Origin: VBDM01 sp035280025
GTDB taxonomy: Bacteria > Pseudomonadota > Gammaproteobacteria > Burkholderiales > SG8-39
Reading direction: 5' to 3'
Assembly: GCA_035280025.1 (NCBI GenBank)
Contig: DATEGT010000086.1
Span: forward strand, 1-20,006
Length of the DNA: 20,006 nt
This document shows, piece by piece, positions 1 to 6,408 of this stretch. Position numbers and translations under genes: made by a program. The notes beneath the pieces are model-generated. The model searched no databases. It was not told the origin of the DNA and saw only the letters and a program-made list of their open reading frames with translations. Each line of letters starts with the position of its first letter. Within the stretch, counting starts at the first letter, position 1.

Positions 1-1058
1 GCGGTCACCACGGGGAAGAACAGCGGCACCGTCAAGAGAATCATCGACAGCTCCTCCATCGCCGTGCCGAGCACCACGTAGATCACGCAGATCGCGGCGA
101 TCGCCATCCACGGCGTGTCCTTGAAGCGCAGCGCGAAGTCCTTGAGGTCGCCAGGCATCGTGGTGTAGTTGACGAAGTTCGCGAAGATCAGCGCGCCGAT
201 GAGGATCATGAAGAGCATCGACGTGGTGCGCGCGCTCTCGACCAGCACCTCGAGCAGGACCTTCCAGGTGAGCGCGCGGCGCGCCAGCGCGAACAGGAAC
301 GCTCCGCCCGCGCCGATGCCCGCGCCCTCGTTCGCGGTGAAGAAGCCTGCGTAGATGCCGCCGATCACCAGCACGAACAGCGCGACCACCGCCCACACGC
401 GCCTCAGCGCCTCGAGCCGCGCGCTCCAGGGGCTGCGCTCGCCCGGCGGGCCCGCCTGCGGATCGCGCCAGGTCATCCACTCCACCGCCAGGCACAGGAG
501 CGCGGTCGCGACGATCCCGGGGAGGATTCCGGCGATGAACAACTTGCCGATGTTGGTCTCGGTCATGATCCCGTAGATCACCATGATGGTCGACGGGGGG
601 ATCAGGATGCCGAGGGTGCCGCCCGCGGCGATCGATCCGGCGGCGAGCACGTCCTTGTAGCCGTACTTGCGCATCGGCGGATACGAGACCTTGGCGAAGG
701 TCGCGGCGGTCGCGATCGAGGAGCCGCAGATCGCGCCGAATCCCGCGCAGGCGACGACGGTCGACATCGCGAGGCCGCCGCGCCGGTGCCCGAGGAAGGT
801 GTAGGCGGCGTGGTACAGCTCCTCCGACATGCGGGCGCGCACCACGAAATTTCCCATGAGGATGAAGAGCGGTATCACGGAGAGCGTGTACGCGAGCCCG
901 GTCTCGTAGGTGGTCTGCGCGATCATCGCCGCGGCCGCGGCAAAGCTCACCTTGTAGGCGAACCCGAAGAACCCGACGATCCCCATGGCGAACGCCATCG
1001 GGACGCGCAGGAATGCGAGCAGCAGAAAAGCCGCCAGCCCGGCGAGCCCCTCGGTCAC
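1..1058 (-). CDS. dctM: TRAP transporter large permease subunit (DctM), 3' end outside window
   Basis: This is the large membrane subunit of a tripartite ATP-independent periplasmic transporter. It forms the sodium-coupled transport channel in the inner membrane together with DctQ. About 352 residues are visible, roughly 80% of the usual 425-430, and the C-terminus lies beyond position 1. Reading on the minus strand gives many hydrophobic segments and typical DctM stretches such as ILIPPSTIMVIYGI, GLAMSTVVACAGFGAICGSS and FFTANEGAGIGAGG. The start is a GTG at 1058-1056 that overlaps the TGA of dctQ (GTGA), so the two are probably translationally coupled. The gene order dctP-dctQ-dctM is standard. 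The substrate cannot be told from sequence; this family mostly takes up organic acids. Confidence 0.93.
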   Translation of the reverse strand, partial: MTEGLAGLAAFLLLAFLRVPMAFAMGIVGFFGFAYKVSFAAAAAMIAQTTYETGLAYTLSVIPLFILMGNFVVRARMSEELYHAAYTFLGHRRGGLAMSTVVACAGFGAICGSSIATAATFAKVSYPPMRKYGYKDVLAAGSIAAGGTLGILIPPSTIMVIYGIMTETNIGKLFIAGILPGIVATALLCLAVEWMTWRDPQAGPPGERSPWSARLEALRRVWAVVALFVLVIGGIYAGFFTANEGAGIGAGGAFLFALARRALTWKVLLEVLVESARTTSMLFMILIGALIFANFVNYTTMPGDLKDFALRFKDTPWMAIAAICVIYVVLGTAMEELSMILLTVPLFFPVVT

Positions 1059-1552
1059 GCGCCCGGCCCCTCGTCTCCGGGCAGGTGACGCTGCGGCGGA
1101 CGGAACATCACGGCGACGAGCGCCGCGGCGGTCAGCCCCATCAGCAGGCTCATCGCCCAGGTGAGCCAGGCGATCCTGAAGCCGAGCTGGGAGGTCGTCT
1201 CGCCGCGGAGCGCGAGCTCGTCCGCACGCAGCCACAGCCGCCACGCGAGGTAGCCGGTGCACGCGACGCCGATCAAGGTGGCGACCACGTGCTGGACGCG
1301 GAACAGCCAGCCGGGCGTGACCGGGTCGAGGAGATCGACCGTGATGTGGTCGCCGCGCAGGGTCACCAGCGGCAGCCCGGCGAAGATCAGCGCCGCGAGC
1401 AGCATCTCGGTCATCTCGAAGCCGCCGGTGACCGGCTTGTTGAAGAAATAGCGGCCGACGACGTCGACGCAGGTGAGAAGCATCATGCAGAACATCAGCG
1501 CCGCGGCGACGAGCCCGAGCGCCGGCACGACCGCGCGGTCGAAGCGCGACAC
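1055..1552 (-). CDS. dctQ: TRAP transporter small permease subunit (DctQ)
   Basis: This is the small four-helix membrane subunit of the TRAP transporter, 165 residues, which joins the periplasmic receptor system to DctM. It opens SRFDRAVVPALGLV and carries the family pattern around residues 25-45 (DVVGRYFFNKPVTGGFEMTE), followed by LVTLRGDHITVDL. I chose the GTG at 1552-1550, eight bases after the dctP stop. The reading frame stays open far upstream, but that stretch runs out of frame through dctP and is not coding. The stop overlaps the dctM start by four bases. Confidence 0.93.
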   Translation of the reverse strand: MSRFDRAVVPALGLVAAALMFCMMLLTCVDVVGRYFFNKPVTGGFEMTEMLLAALIFAGLPLVTLRGDHITVDLLDPVTPGWLFRVQHVVATLIGVACTGYLAWRLWLRADELALRGETTSQLGFRIAWLTWAMSLLMGLTAAALVAVMFRPPQRHLPGDEGPGA

Positions 1553-1560
1553 GCTCCGGG

Positions 1561-2580
1561 CTACTTCTTCTGCAGCGAGGCGATCTCGGCGCGGAGCGCC
1601 CTGAGCACCGCGGCGCCGTCCACGCCCTTGGGTCTCGCCTTCTTCTCGATCCACTCGCCCTCGAGCGCCGAGGTCTTCGCCCGGATCTCGGCGACCAGCG
1701 CCGGGCTCGCGGTGGCGATGTTCAGCTTCGCTTCCCGCATCGCGGCGAGGCCTTTGGCGTCGGCGGCGTCCCAGGCGCGCCCCGAGCGCCGCGCGAGCGC
1801 CTCGCCGAGGAGGGGCGCGATCAGCCTGCGGTCGGCTTCCGGGATCGAGCTCCACTTCGCCGGGTTCGCCATCCAGGCGAAGCTGGTGTTGTAGAGGCCG
1901 CCGGGGACCAGGGTCACGTACTTGATCAGCGGGATGAACTTGAACGACAGCGGCGACTCCTTGGGGAAGAACACCCCGTCGATGACTCCCGAGGACAGCA
2001 GCTCGTAGGACTCGGGCGCGGGCTTGAGGATGGGGACCGTCCCCAGCGCCCTGGCGACGTCGGTGACCACGCCGCCGCCGAGGCGGATCTTCAGCCCGTC
2101 GAAGTCCTTGAGCGAATTGATCGCGTGCCTGACGTTGTAGATCTGGCCCGGGCCGTGGGTAAACACCGAGAGCACCACAACGCCCTTGTGCTCGTCCGCC
2201 CCGGCGAGCATGCGCTCGTAGATGCGCTGGTACGCGACCGCGGTGACCTCGGCGGTGTCGCCCATGAACGGGAATTCCGGCGCCTCGGTGAGCGCGAAGC
2301 GCCCGGGCGTGTAGCCGTGCGAGGTGAACGAGAGATCGATGAGGCCGTTCGCGACCGCGTCGAAAGTCTGCGGCGGCGCGACCGGCGCCTTGGGAAGCAC
2401 GTTGCACTTCACCCGCCCCGAGGTGACCTTGGCGATGTCGTCGCACAGGGGCACCAGCATGTTCGCGGTCAGCGGATGCGCGGGCGAGACCCACGAGCTC
2501 GCGTTGAGCACGACCTGCGCGCCGGCGGGACCAGATGCGAGCAGCGCAAGCAGTGCAAGACCCTTCGTGGCTTTCCTCAT
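1561..2580 (-). CDS. dctP: TRAP transporter periplasmic solute-binding protein (DctP family)
   Basis: This is the extracytoplasmic solute receptor of the TRAP system, 339 residues. A Sec signal peptide is visible (MRKATKGLALLALLASGPAGA, cleavage near residue 21). The mature protein begins with a beta strand (QVVLNASSWVSPAHPL). The ligand-site region is recognisable around residues 160-170 (SLKDFDGLKIRLGGG), where the conserved arginine normally pairs with a substrate carboxylate. The ATG is preceded by a strong Shine-Dalgarno sequence (GAGGGAGG, about five bases upstream). It heads the dctPQM operon. The C-terminal third is Lys/Ala-rich, as in many betaproteobacterial TRAP receptors. The ligand is unknown. 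The upstream prenyltransferase gene is on the same strand 72 bases away, so co-transcription is possible but not shown. Confidence 0.93.
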   Translation of the reverse strand: MRKATKGLALLALLASGPAGAQVVLNASSWVSPAHPLTANMLVPLCDDIAKVTSGRVKCNVLPKAPVAPPQTFDAVANGLIDLSFTSHGYTPGRFALTEAPEFPFMGDTAEVTAVAYQRIYERMLAGADEHKGVVVLSVFTHGPGQIYNVRHAINSLKDFDGLKIRLGGGVVTDVARALGTVPILKPAPESYELLSSGVIDGVFFPKESPLSFKFIPLIKYVTLVPGGLYNTSFAWMANPAKWSSIPEADRRLIAPLLGEALARRSGRAWDAADAKGLAAMREAKLNIATASPALVAEIRAKTSALEGEWIEKKARPKGVDGAAVLRALRAEIASLQKK

Positions 2581-2652
2581 GCGTCCTCCCTCATGAATTA
2601 TGTTGCATGCGCGCGCGGGCGCGCGGACAAGAATAGCAGGGAAGCCGAACGC

Positions 2653-3684
2653 CTAGAACCGGAGACCCGGCCAGGCGGCGCCGGCCGCGAGCCCCAGGAT
2701 GTAGAGCCAGCCGAACAGCCGGTTGTGCACGAGGCAGGCGCGGTGGTACCAGAGCGGCCACCCCACATAGCCTTCGGGGGCGGCCGCGGGTCGGGCCCGG
2801 CTCATGAGCTTCACCGCGCGCAGCGCCCGCGGAAATGCGACCGCGATGACCGCGGCGAAGGGCGTGAGGAGGCCCGCCGCGATCAGCGCGGACGTGACCG
2901 CGTACATCGACACGACGGTCGCCACGTTGAGCGCACGGGCCGCGCGCTCCCCGAGCAGCACCGGCAGCGTGCGGATCCCCTTGCCGCGGTCGAAGTCCAT
3001 CTGGTCGATGTGCTTGCCGACGAGGATGGACATCACGCCCAGCCCGTAGGGAACCGAAGCCCAGAACACCGCGGGCGAGATCTCCCCCGCGATCATCGCG
3101 TAGCCGCCGCCGATCATCAGCGGCCCCCACACCAGGAAGACCGCCGGCTCGCCCAGCCCGATGCTCTTCAGCGGCACCGGCGCCGCGTCGTAGAGGAACA
3201 ACAGCGCGACGCCCGCCGCGGCGAAGGCGACGGCCGTCCAGCCCCGCTCGAGGACGAAGAACGCCATGATGGCGAGGCCGATCGCGGAGACGGCCGCGAG
3301 CCCGGCGAGCAGCGTGCGGGCGTCGAGCACGCCGCTCGCGAGCGGGTGCACCGTGTAGCGCATGCGCGGCGAATCCGGCGTGTCGTGGCCCCGCTTGTAG
3401 CCGAAATAGTCGTTGCTGAGATTGCTGATCATGTGCGCCGAGACGAAGCCGGTGAGCACGAGGACGAAGTCGAGCGCGTGGAAGCGGCGGGCGGCGAGCG
3501 CGAGCAGGCCGGCGATGATCGCCGCCTGAGCGGAGATGACGAGGATGACGCTGCGCGCCGCGTAGAGGAACTTGGACCCGGCGTCCAGACGCCGCACCTC
3601 CTCGACGCCGGGCCGGTAGAAGCCGGCGAAGGCTCCGATCCACAGCGCCAGCTTCGATCGTCCTGCCGCAGACCCCTCGCCCAT
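2653..3684 (-). CDS. UbiA-superfamily prenyltransferase, MenA-like
   Basis: This is an integral membrane protein of 343 residues with about eight to nine hydrophobic segments. UbiA enzymes attach a polyprenyl chain to an aromatic acceptor; the closest resemblance is to MenA (1,4-dihydroxy-2-naphthoate prenyltransferase). The first aspartate-rich region is NDYFGYKRGHDTPD (residues 91-104). The second is HIDQMDFDRGKGIRTL (225-240), followed by LLGE. The segment PLKSIGLGEPAVFLVWGPLM (171-190) is also MenA-like. Position 95 is Gly where the NDxxD motif normally has Asp, so activity is not certain. I chose the ATG at 3684 because GGGGAGG lies just upstream; another ATG at 3714 would add ten residues but lacks a ribosome site and lies inside the palindrome. 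It is divergent from the cytochrome c gene. No other menaquinone gene is present. Confidence 0.82.
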   Translation of the reverse strand: MGEGSAAGRSKLALWIGAFAGFYRPGVEEVRRLDAGSKFLYAARSVILVISAQAAIIAGLLALAARRFHALDFVLVLTGFVSAHMISNLSNDYFGYKRGHDTPDSPRMRYTVHPLASGVLDARTLLAGLAAVSAIGLAIMAFFVLERGWTAVAFAAAGVALLFLYDAAPVPLKSIGLGEPAVFLVWGPLMIGGGYAMIAGEISPAVFWASVPYGLGVMSILVGKHIDQMDFDRGKGIRTLPVLLGERAARALNVATVVSMYAVTSALIAAGLLTPFAAVIAVAFPRALRAVKLMSRARPAAAPEGYVGWPLWYHRACLVHNRLFGWLYILGLAAGAAWPGLRF

Positions 3685-3697
3685 GCACCTCCCCGTT

Positions 3698-3715
3698 ATT
3701 GGACTTTGGTCCAAT
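3698..3715. promoter_or_regulatory. Perfect 7-bp inverted repeat, probable regulator-binding site (site 1)
   Basis: ATTGGAC-TTTG-GTCCAAT is a perfect 18-bp dyad between the divergent prenyltransferase and cytochrome c genes. A nearly identical copy lies at 6310-6326, upstream of the octaheme cytochrome (16 of 17 bases shared, including the asymmetric spacer). The layout TTGGA-N6-TCCAA has the same geometry as CRP/FNR-family operators, although the half-site differs from the CRP and FNR consensus. It sits about 45 bases upstream of the inferred cytochrome c transcription start. It is also only 14 bases upstream of the prenyltransferase start codon, so it could activate one direction and repress the other. 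The regulator is unknown. Confidence 0.6.
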
Positions 3716-3745
3716 TGAACGACGCCCCGAACGAGAAGTTACAAT
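3715..3745 (+). promoter_or_regulatory. Possible sigma-70 promoter for the cytochrome c / NapC-like operon
   Basis: A TTGAAC hexamer (3715-3720) and a TACAAT hexamer (3740-3745) are separated by 19 bases, about 107 bases before the cytochrome c ATG. Both hexamers are good matches, but the spacer is longer than the usual 17. The palindrome at 3698-3715 abuts the -35 element, a position expected for an activator. This call rests on pattern only. Confidence 0.35.
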
Positions 3746-3851
3746 GCCCGGCACGGGTCGGCAACCGGTGACTCGACGAGCGGAACCGCGGTGCTGCCGC
3801 GGCGCCCCTAGCCGACGGACCGGCGCTCCCAACTTTCACGCGAGGGATCCC

Positions 3852-4133
3852 ATGAAGACATTGCGGTTCTTGCTTACGGTGGGCTGCGCTGTCGCGGCCG
3901 TCTCGGCCTTTGCGCAGTCCGGCGCGGACGTGGTGAAGTCCAAAGGCTGCCTCAACTGCCACGCGGTCGACGCCAAGAAGGTCGGCCCTTCGTTCAAGGA
4001 CATCGCCGCGAAGCACAAGGGCGAGGAGGCCGCGCTCGAGGCGAAGCTCAAGAGCGGCAAGGGCCATCCGAAGGTCAACGCCTCCGACGCCGAGCTCAAG
4101 GCGGCGATCGGCTACGTCCTGTCGCAGAAGTAG
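3852..4133 (+). CDS. Small periplasmic monoheme cytochrome c (class I-like)
   Basis: This is a 93-residue precursor with a Sec signal peptide (cleavage after AFA, near residue 21) and one heme-binding motif, CLNCH (33-37). It is followed by VGPSFKDIAAK, typical of small class I cytochromes such as c551/c552. It should act as a soluble periplasmic electron carrier. The mature part contains no methionine, so the usual His/Met axial pair is impossible. His72 in GKGHPKV, at the place where the Met loop normally lies, is the obvious candidate for the sixth ligand. The ATG at 3852 follows a GAGGG ribosome site. A longer in-frame reading from 3699 lacks a signal peptide and is not used. The stop is four bases before the tetraheme gene, so the two form an operon. 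Confidence 0.88.
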   Translation: MKTLRFLLTVGCAVAAVSAFAQSGADVVKSKGCLNCHAVDAKKVGPSFKDIAAKHKGEEAALEAKLKSGKGHPKVNASDAELKAAIGYVLSQK

Positions 4134-4137
4134 CATC

Positions 4138-4728
4138 GTGGCTGCCGATCCGGGAGCGACGCAAGGCGGGATCGTAGCGCGGACGTGGCGCCGCCTGAGG
4201 CAGCCGAGCGCGCGCTGGTCGGTGCTGACCCTGCTGGTGATCGGCGTCGTCGCCGGCTTCGTCGGCACGGTCGGCACGCAGGTGATGGTCGAGCTGACGG
4301 GAACCAACGCGTTCTGCGGGAGTGCCTGCCATACGATGCAATGGGTGGCGAACGAGCACGCCGAGAGCGTGCACGGTGCGAACCGCACCGGCGTCCACGC
4401 CGGCTGCCACGACTGCCACATCCCCAAGGACTACCCGGAGCTGCTCTGGTACAAGGCCAAGGCCGGGACCAGGGACGTTATCGGCGAGATGCGCGGCGTC
4501 ATCGCCACGCAGGAGCTGTTCGAGAAGGAGCGGCTGCGGCTCGCGCAGGATGTCTGGGACGAATTCAAGGCCAACGGCTCGCGCAACTGCCGCAACTGCC
4601 ACGAGTTCACGCCGGCGACGCTGGCGAAGCAGAAAGAGTTTGCGCGGCCGATGCATCAGCAGGTGCTCGAGGGCAAGGCGACCTGCATCGACTGCCACAA
4701 GGGCGTCGGGCACAGGGCACCGGGCTAG
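4138..4728 (+). CDS. NapC/NirT-family tetraheme c-type cytochrome (membrane quinol dehydrogenase)
   Basis: This protein of 196 residues has a short cytoplasmic N-terminus, one membrane helix (about 28-50) and a periplasmic four-heme domain. The motifs are C60-GSA-CH, C90-HD-CH, C151-RN-CH and C183-ID-CH. The family (NapC, NirT, NrfH, CymA, cM552) moves electrons between membrane quinol and periplasmic redox enzymes. The first motif is CX3CH rather than CX2CH, directly visible as TGC GGG AGT GCC TGC CAT, with a nearby Met67 as in NapC/NrfH heme 1. It starts at a GTG four bases after the cytochrome c stop and ends 16 bases before the end of the convergent octaheme gene. By analogy with HAO-cM552 and HaoC-HaoA pairs, the octaheme protein is its likely partner. 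Confidence 0.88.
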   Translation: MAADPGATQGGIVARTWRRLRQPSARWSVLTLLVIGVVAGFVGTVGTQVMVELTGTNAFCGSACHTMQWVANEHAESVHGANRTGVHAGCHDCHIPKDYPELLWYKAKAGTRDVIGEMRGVIATQELFEKERLRLAQDVWDEFKANGSRNCRNCHEFTPATLAKQKEFARPMHQQVLEGKATCIDCHKGVGHRAPG

Positions 4729-4744
4729 CGCATCAGCGTTTCTC

Positions 4745-6088
4745 CTACTTTGCCACGGACCCTTCTTTTCCGTATCGCCCCTCGTAGTCTTTCCTGATCT
4801 TGTCGAGCTGCTCCTTGCTCATGCCCTTGAGGAACCACTCGTGCCTCACGTCGCCGCCGAGGTACTTTTTCGTCAGCTCGTCGTACAGTTCCGGTCCCGC
4901 GACGTGCTTCACTTCCGGCAGGAATTCCGTATAAAAATGCTTGGCGACCTCGTAGATTCCGTGCCACCAGGCGTAGTCGGGCCCCGACATCGCCGCGCCG
5001 TGGCGCGCCCGCCGGCCTTCGTGGTGCCATAGCTCGTAGTAGATCCAGTCGAGCTTGTCGTCGAAATCCGCTGGCGTGAGCTTGCCCCGCTGGATCAGCT
5101 CTTGGCGAATCGCGGTCGCAGGCTTCGCAAACTTGTCGTTGTAGAGATTCACCAGGCCGTCGAACTGCGTGTAGAAGCCATCGACAAATCCAGGCGCGTG
5201 GCAATTTCTGCAGACGTCCTTCATGTCGGCGCGCCTCTTGTCCGCGTTCTCGAGCTTCTTGGAGATGGGAGGCCTCAGCGTCCACGAGATGCGCGTTCCG
5301 ACGTCATGCGTCGCCGCCTGGTTCGGGGTCGCACCCATGTGACAGGTCGCGCAGGTCGGTGCCGCACTGTAGTCCCGCCCGACGACCCAGGAACTCTTGT
5401 CCATGTTGAGGCGGGTCTTGTTCGCCGCGTACAGGATGCCGTGCTTGGATTCCTGGTAGACCTCGGCCTGCGGATGGTCTGGCCCGAGATGGCACTTGCC
5501 GCAAGCTTCCGGCTCGCGCGCCTGCGCTTTCGAGAAGCTGTGGCGCGCGTGACAGGCGCTGCAGGAGCCGAGCGAGCCGTCGGGGTTGATCCGGCCGATG
5601 CCTGTGTTCGGCCACGTCCTGGCGTCGAGCTTGCCGCCAGAGAGCACCTTCACTTTCGAGCCGTGGCACTGGACGCAGCCGACCACCGCCGCCTCCGGGC
5701 CGCCGATGACCTCGCCGAGGAAGTTATCCTGCGAATCGAGGATGTTCCCCGCCTTGGCGTGGTGGCTCGCAGCCATCTCGTTCACCTCCCGCGCGTGGCA
5801 CCTCGCGCAGTCCTTGGGCGTCACCAGGATCGCGATGGTGAAGCCGTTGTGCTCCATCGCGTCGGCGTCGCCCTTCTCCGCCTTGTGGCAGCCGTAGCAA
5901 TCCACGCCTGTGGCCGCGTGCTTGGAGATTCTCCACTCCTTTACGAACGCGGGCGACTGCACCTGGTGACAGGCAACGCAGGTCTGGCCTTGCGCGGAGA
6001 TCTTCCCCTTCGCCTCGGCGGCGAGAGCTGCCGAGGCGGATGCGGCGATGCAGGCCGCAAGCAACGCGCGGCAGGCGGTGGTCAGCAT
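4745..6088 (-). CDS. hao: Octaheme c-type cytochrome, hydroxylamine oxidoreductase (HAO) family
   Basis: This is a 447-residue precursor with a Sec signal peptide (about 1-24, ending LAA). It has eight CX2CH motifs at residues 37, 64, 94, 138, 176, 196, 246 and 293, then a long helical C-terminus containing WHHEGRRARHG and GPDYAWWHGIYE (354-380), as in HAO relatives. The family includes ammonia-oxidiser HAO, anammox enzymes and nitrite-reducing epsilon-HAO. By family precedent heme 4 (CVQCH, 138) would be the catalytic one. The protein is shorter than classical HAO (about 540-570 residues), nearer the reductive or unclassified forms. Whether the cross-linking tyrosine of true HAO is present needs an alignment. 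I chose the ATG at 6088 because the signal peptide starts there; the frame stays open to 6247 without a signal sequence. Its start overlaps a hydrogenase relic. No haoB neighbour is seen. Confidence 0.9.
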   Translation of the reverse strand: MLTTACRALLAACIAASASAALAAEAKGKISAQGQTCVACHQVQSPAFVKEWRISKHAATGVDCYGCHKAEKGDADAMEHNGFTIAILVTPKDCARCHAREVNEMAASHHAKAGNILDSQDNFLGEVIGGPEAAVVGCVQCHGSKVKVLSGGKLDARTWPNTGIGRINPDGSLGSCSACHARHSFSKAQAREPEACGKCHLGPDHPQAEVYQESKHGILYAANKTRLNMDKSSWVVGRDYSAAPTCATCHMGATPNQAATHDVGTRISWTLRPPISKKLENADKRRADMKDVCRNCHAPGFVDGFYTQFDGLVNLYNDKFAKPATAIRQELIQRGKLTPADFDDKLDWIYYELWHHEGRRARHGAAMSGPDYAWWHGIYEVAKHFYTEFLPEVKHVAGPELYDELTKKYLGGDVRHEWFLKGMSKEQLDKIRKDYEGRYGKEGSVAK

Positions 6089-6213
6089 GCCTGCACCCCG
6101 ATCGGCTCTTCGCCTATCTCGCCCACGACGTGCACCGCGAAGGTGGGGCATGGGTCGACGCTGTGAATCTTCCTCGGGATTTCGATCTGCTTCTCGGGAT
6201 TGCGTGGGAATGT
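6082..6213 (-). pseudogene. Decayed C-terminal fragment of a [NiFe]-hydrogenase large subunit
   Basis: One minus-strand frame gives 43 residues ending in TGA: TFPRNPEKQIEI, then PRKIHSVDPC, PTFAVH and VVGEIGEEPIGVQAC. This aligns by eye along its whole length with the end of group 1 hydrogenase large subunits (pattern NPEKPLEILRTIHSFDPCxACAVH plus a tail). The 15 residues after the histidine match the length of the tail that the maturation protease removes. Both ligand cysteines should be in DPCxxC, but the second is Phe. The differences from a DPCLACAVH consensus are explicable as single-base changes (CTC to CCC, GCC to ACC, TGC to TTC). An in-frame TAG lies directly upstream and no start codon is evident, so it looks like a relic. 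Its TGA overlaps the octaheme start (ATGCTGA), a spacing typical of coupled operon genes. Confidence 0.7.
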
Positions 6214-6408
6214 CTAGACACATGGTCCGGCCCTCTCGGAGCGCCACTGCGCCATGATGCGCGGAGGCGTTTCAAACGCCAAGGTTGCCTTACACGCGTG
6301 CGGCCGACAATTGGCCTTTGGTCCAACACCAACACCCAACGTGCCCGGCCATCGATCTTCGCGTGTTGCGTCGCGCACAAGGCTCCCGGCTGACCGGAAT
6401 GACGCCGC
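6089..6408. other. 320-bp upstream region of the octaheme gene
   Basis: Between the octaheme start and the FAH-family stop there is no intact gene. It contains the hydrogenase relic (to 6213) and the second palindrome (6310-6326). A weak minus-strand -10-like TGTAAG lies at 6294-6289. The stretch 6214-6408 reads open in more than one frame but gives only Arg/Pro-rich compositions typical of GC-rich shadow frames. I see no RNA gene and no convincing terminator for the FAH gene. Confidence 0.5.
6310..6327. promoter_or_regulatory. Second copy of the palindromic site (site 2), upstream of the octaheme gene
   Basis: ATTGGCCTTTGGTCCAAC matches site 1 (3698-3715) except at one base in the left arm and the last base. 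The core TTGGMC-TTTG-GTCCAA is kept, including the spacer, which a chance palindrome would not conserve. It lies about 230 bases upstream of the octaheme ATG. Its orientation is the same on the plus strand as site 1, so relative to the octaheme gene it is reversed compared with the cytochrome c gene. I found no third copy in the window. Confidence 0.55.

Noticed and set aside
1055..2494. An apparent 479-residue protein ending in DctQ.
   Set aside because: The first two thirds overlap dctP out of frame and have the composition of a shadow frame; DctQ starts at the GTG at 1552.
2597..2630. A possible promoter before dctP (CATAAT with TTGTCC on the minus strand).
   Set aside because: The spacer is about 22 bases, too long for a sigma-70 promoter; only the -10-like hexamer is reasonable.
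2125..3771. A 548-residue open frame on the plus strand.
   Set aside because: It is antisense to dctP and the prenyltransferase, full of Arg/Glu/His repeats typical of GC-rich shadow frames, and has no recognisable domain.
3699..3851. An upstream start of the cytochrome c gene.
   Set aside because: It would place 51 Arg/Pro-rich residues before a clear signal peptide and begins inside the palindrome; the ATG at 3852 has a ribosome site.
6206..6223. A HypC-like start (MCLDIP) on the minus strand, near the hydrogenase relic.
   Set aside because: The match stops after six residues and the following sequence is charged low-complexity with no HypC features; it is in the octaheme frame and arises by chance upstream of the signal peptide.
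6089..6247. An N-terminal extension of the octaheme cytochrome to 500 residues.
   Set aside because: It would bury the signal peptide 53 residues inside the protein, and the extension has Arg-rich noncoding character.
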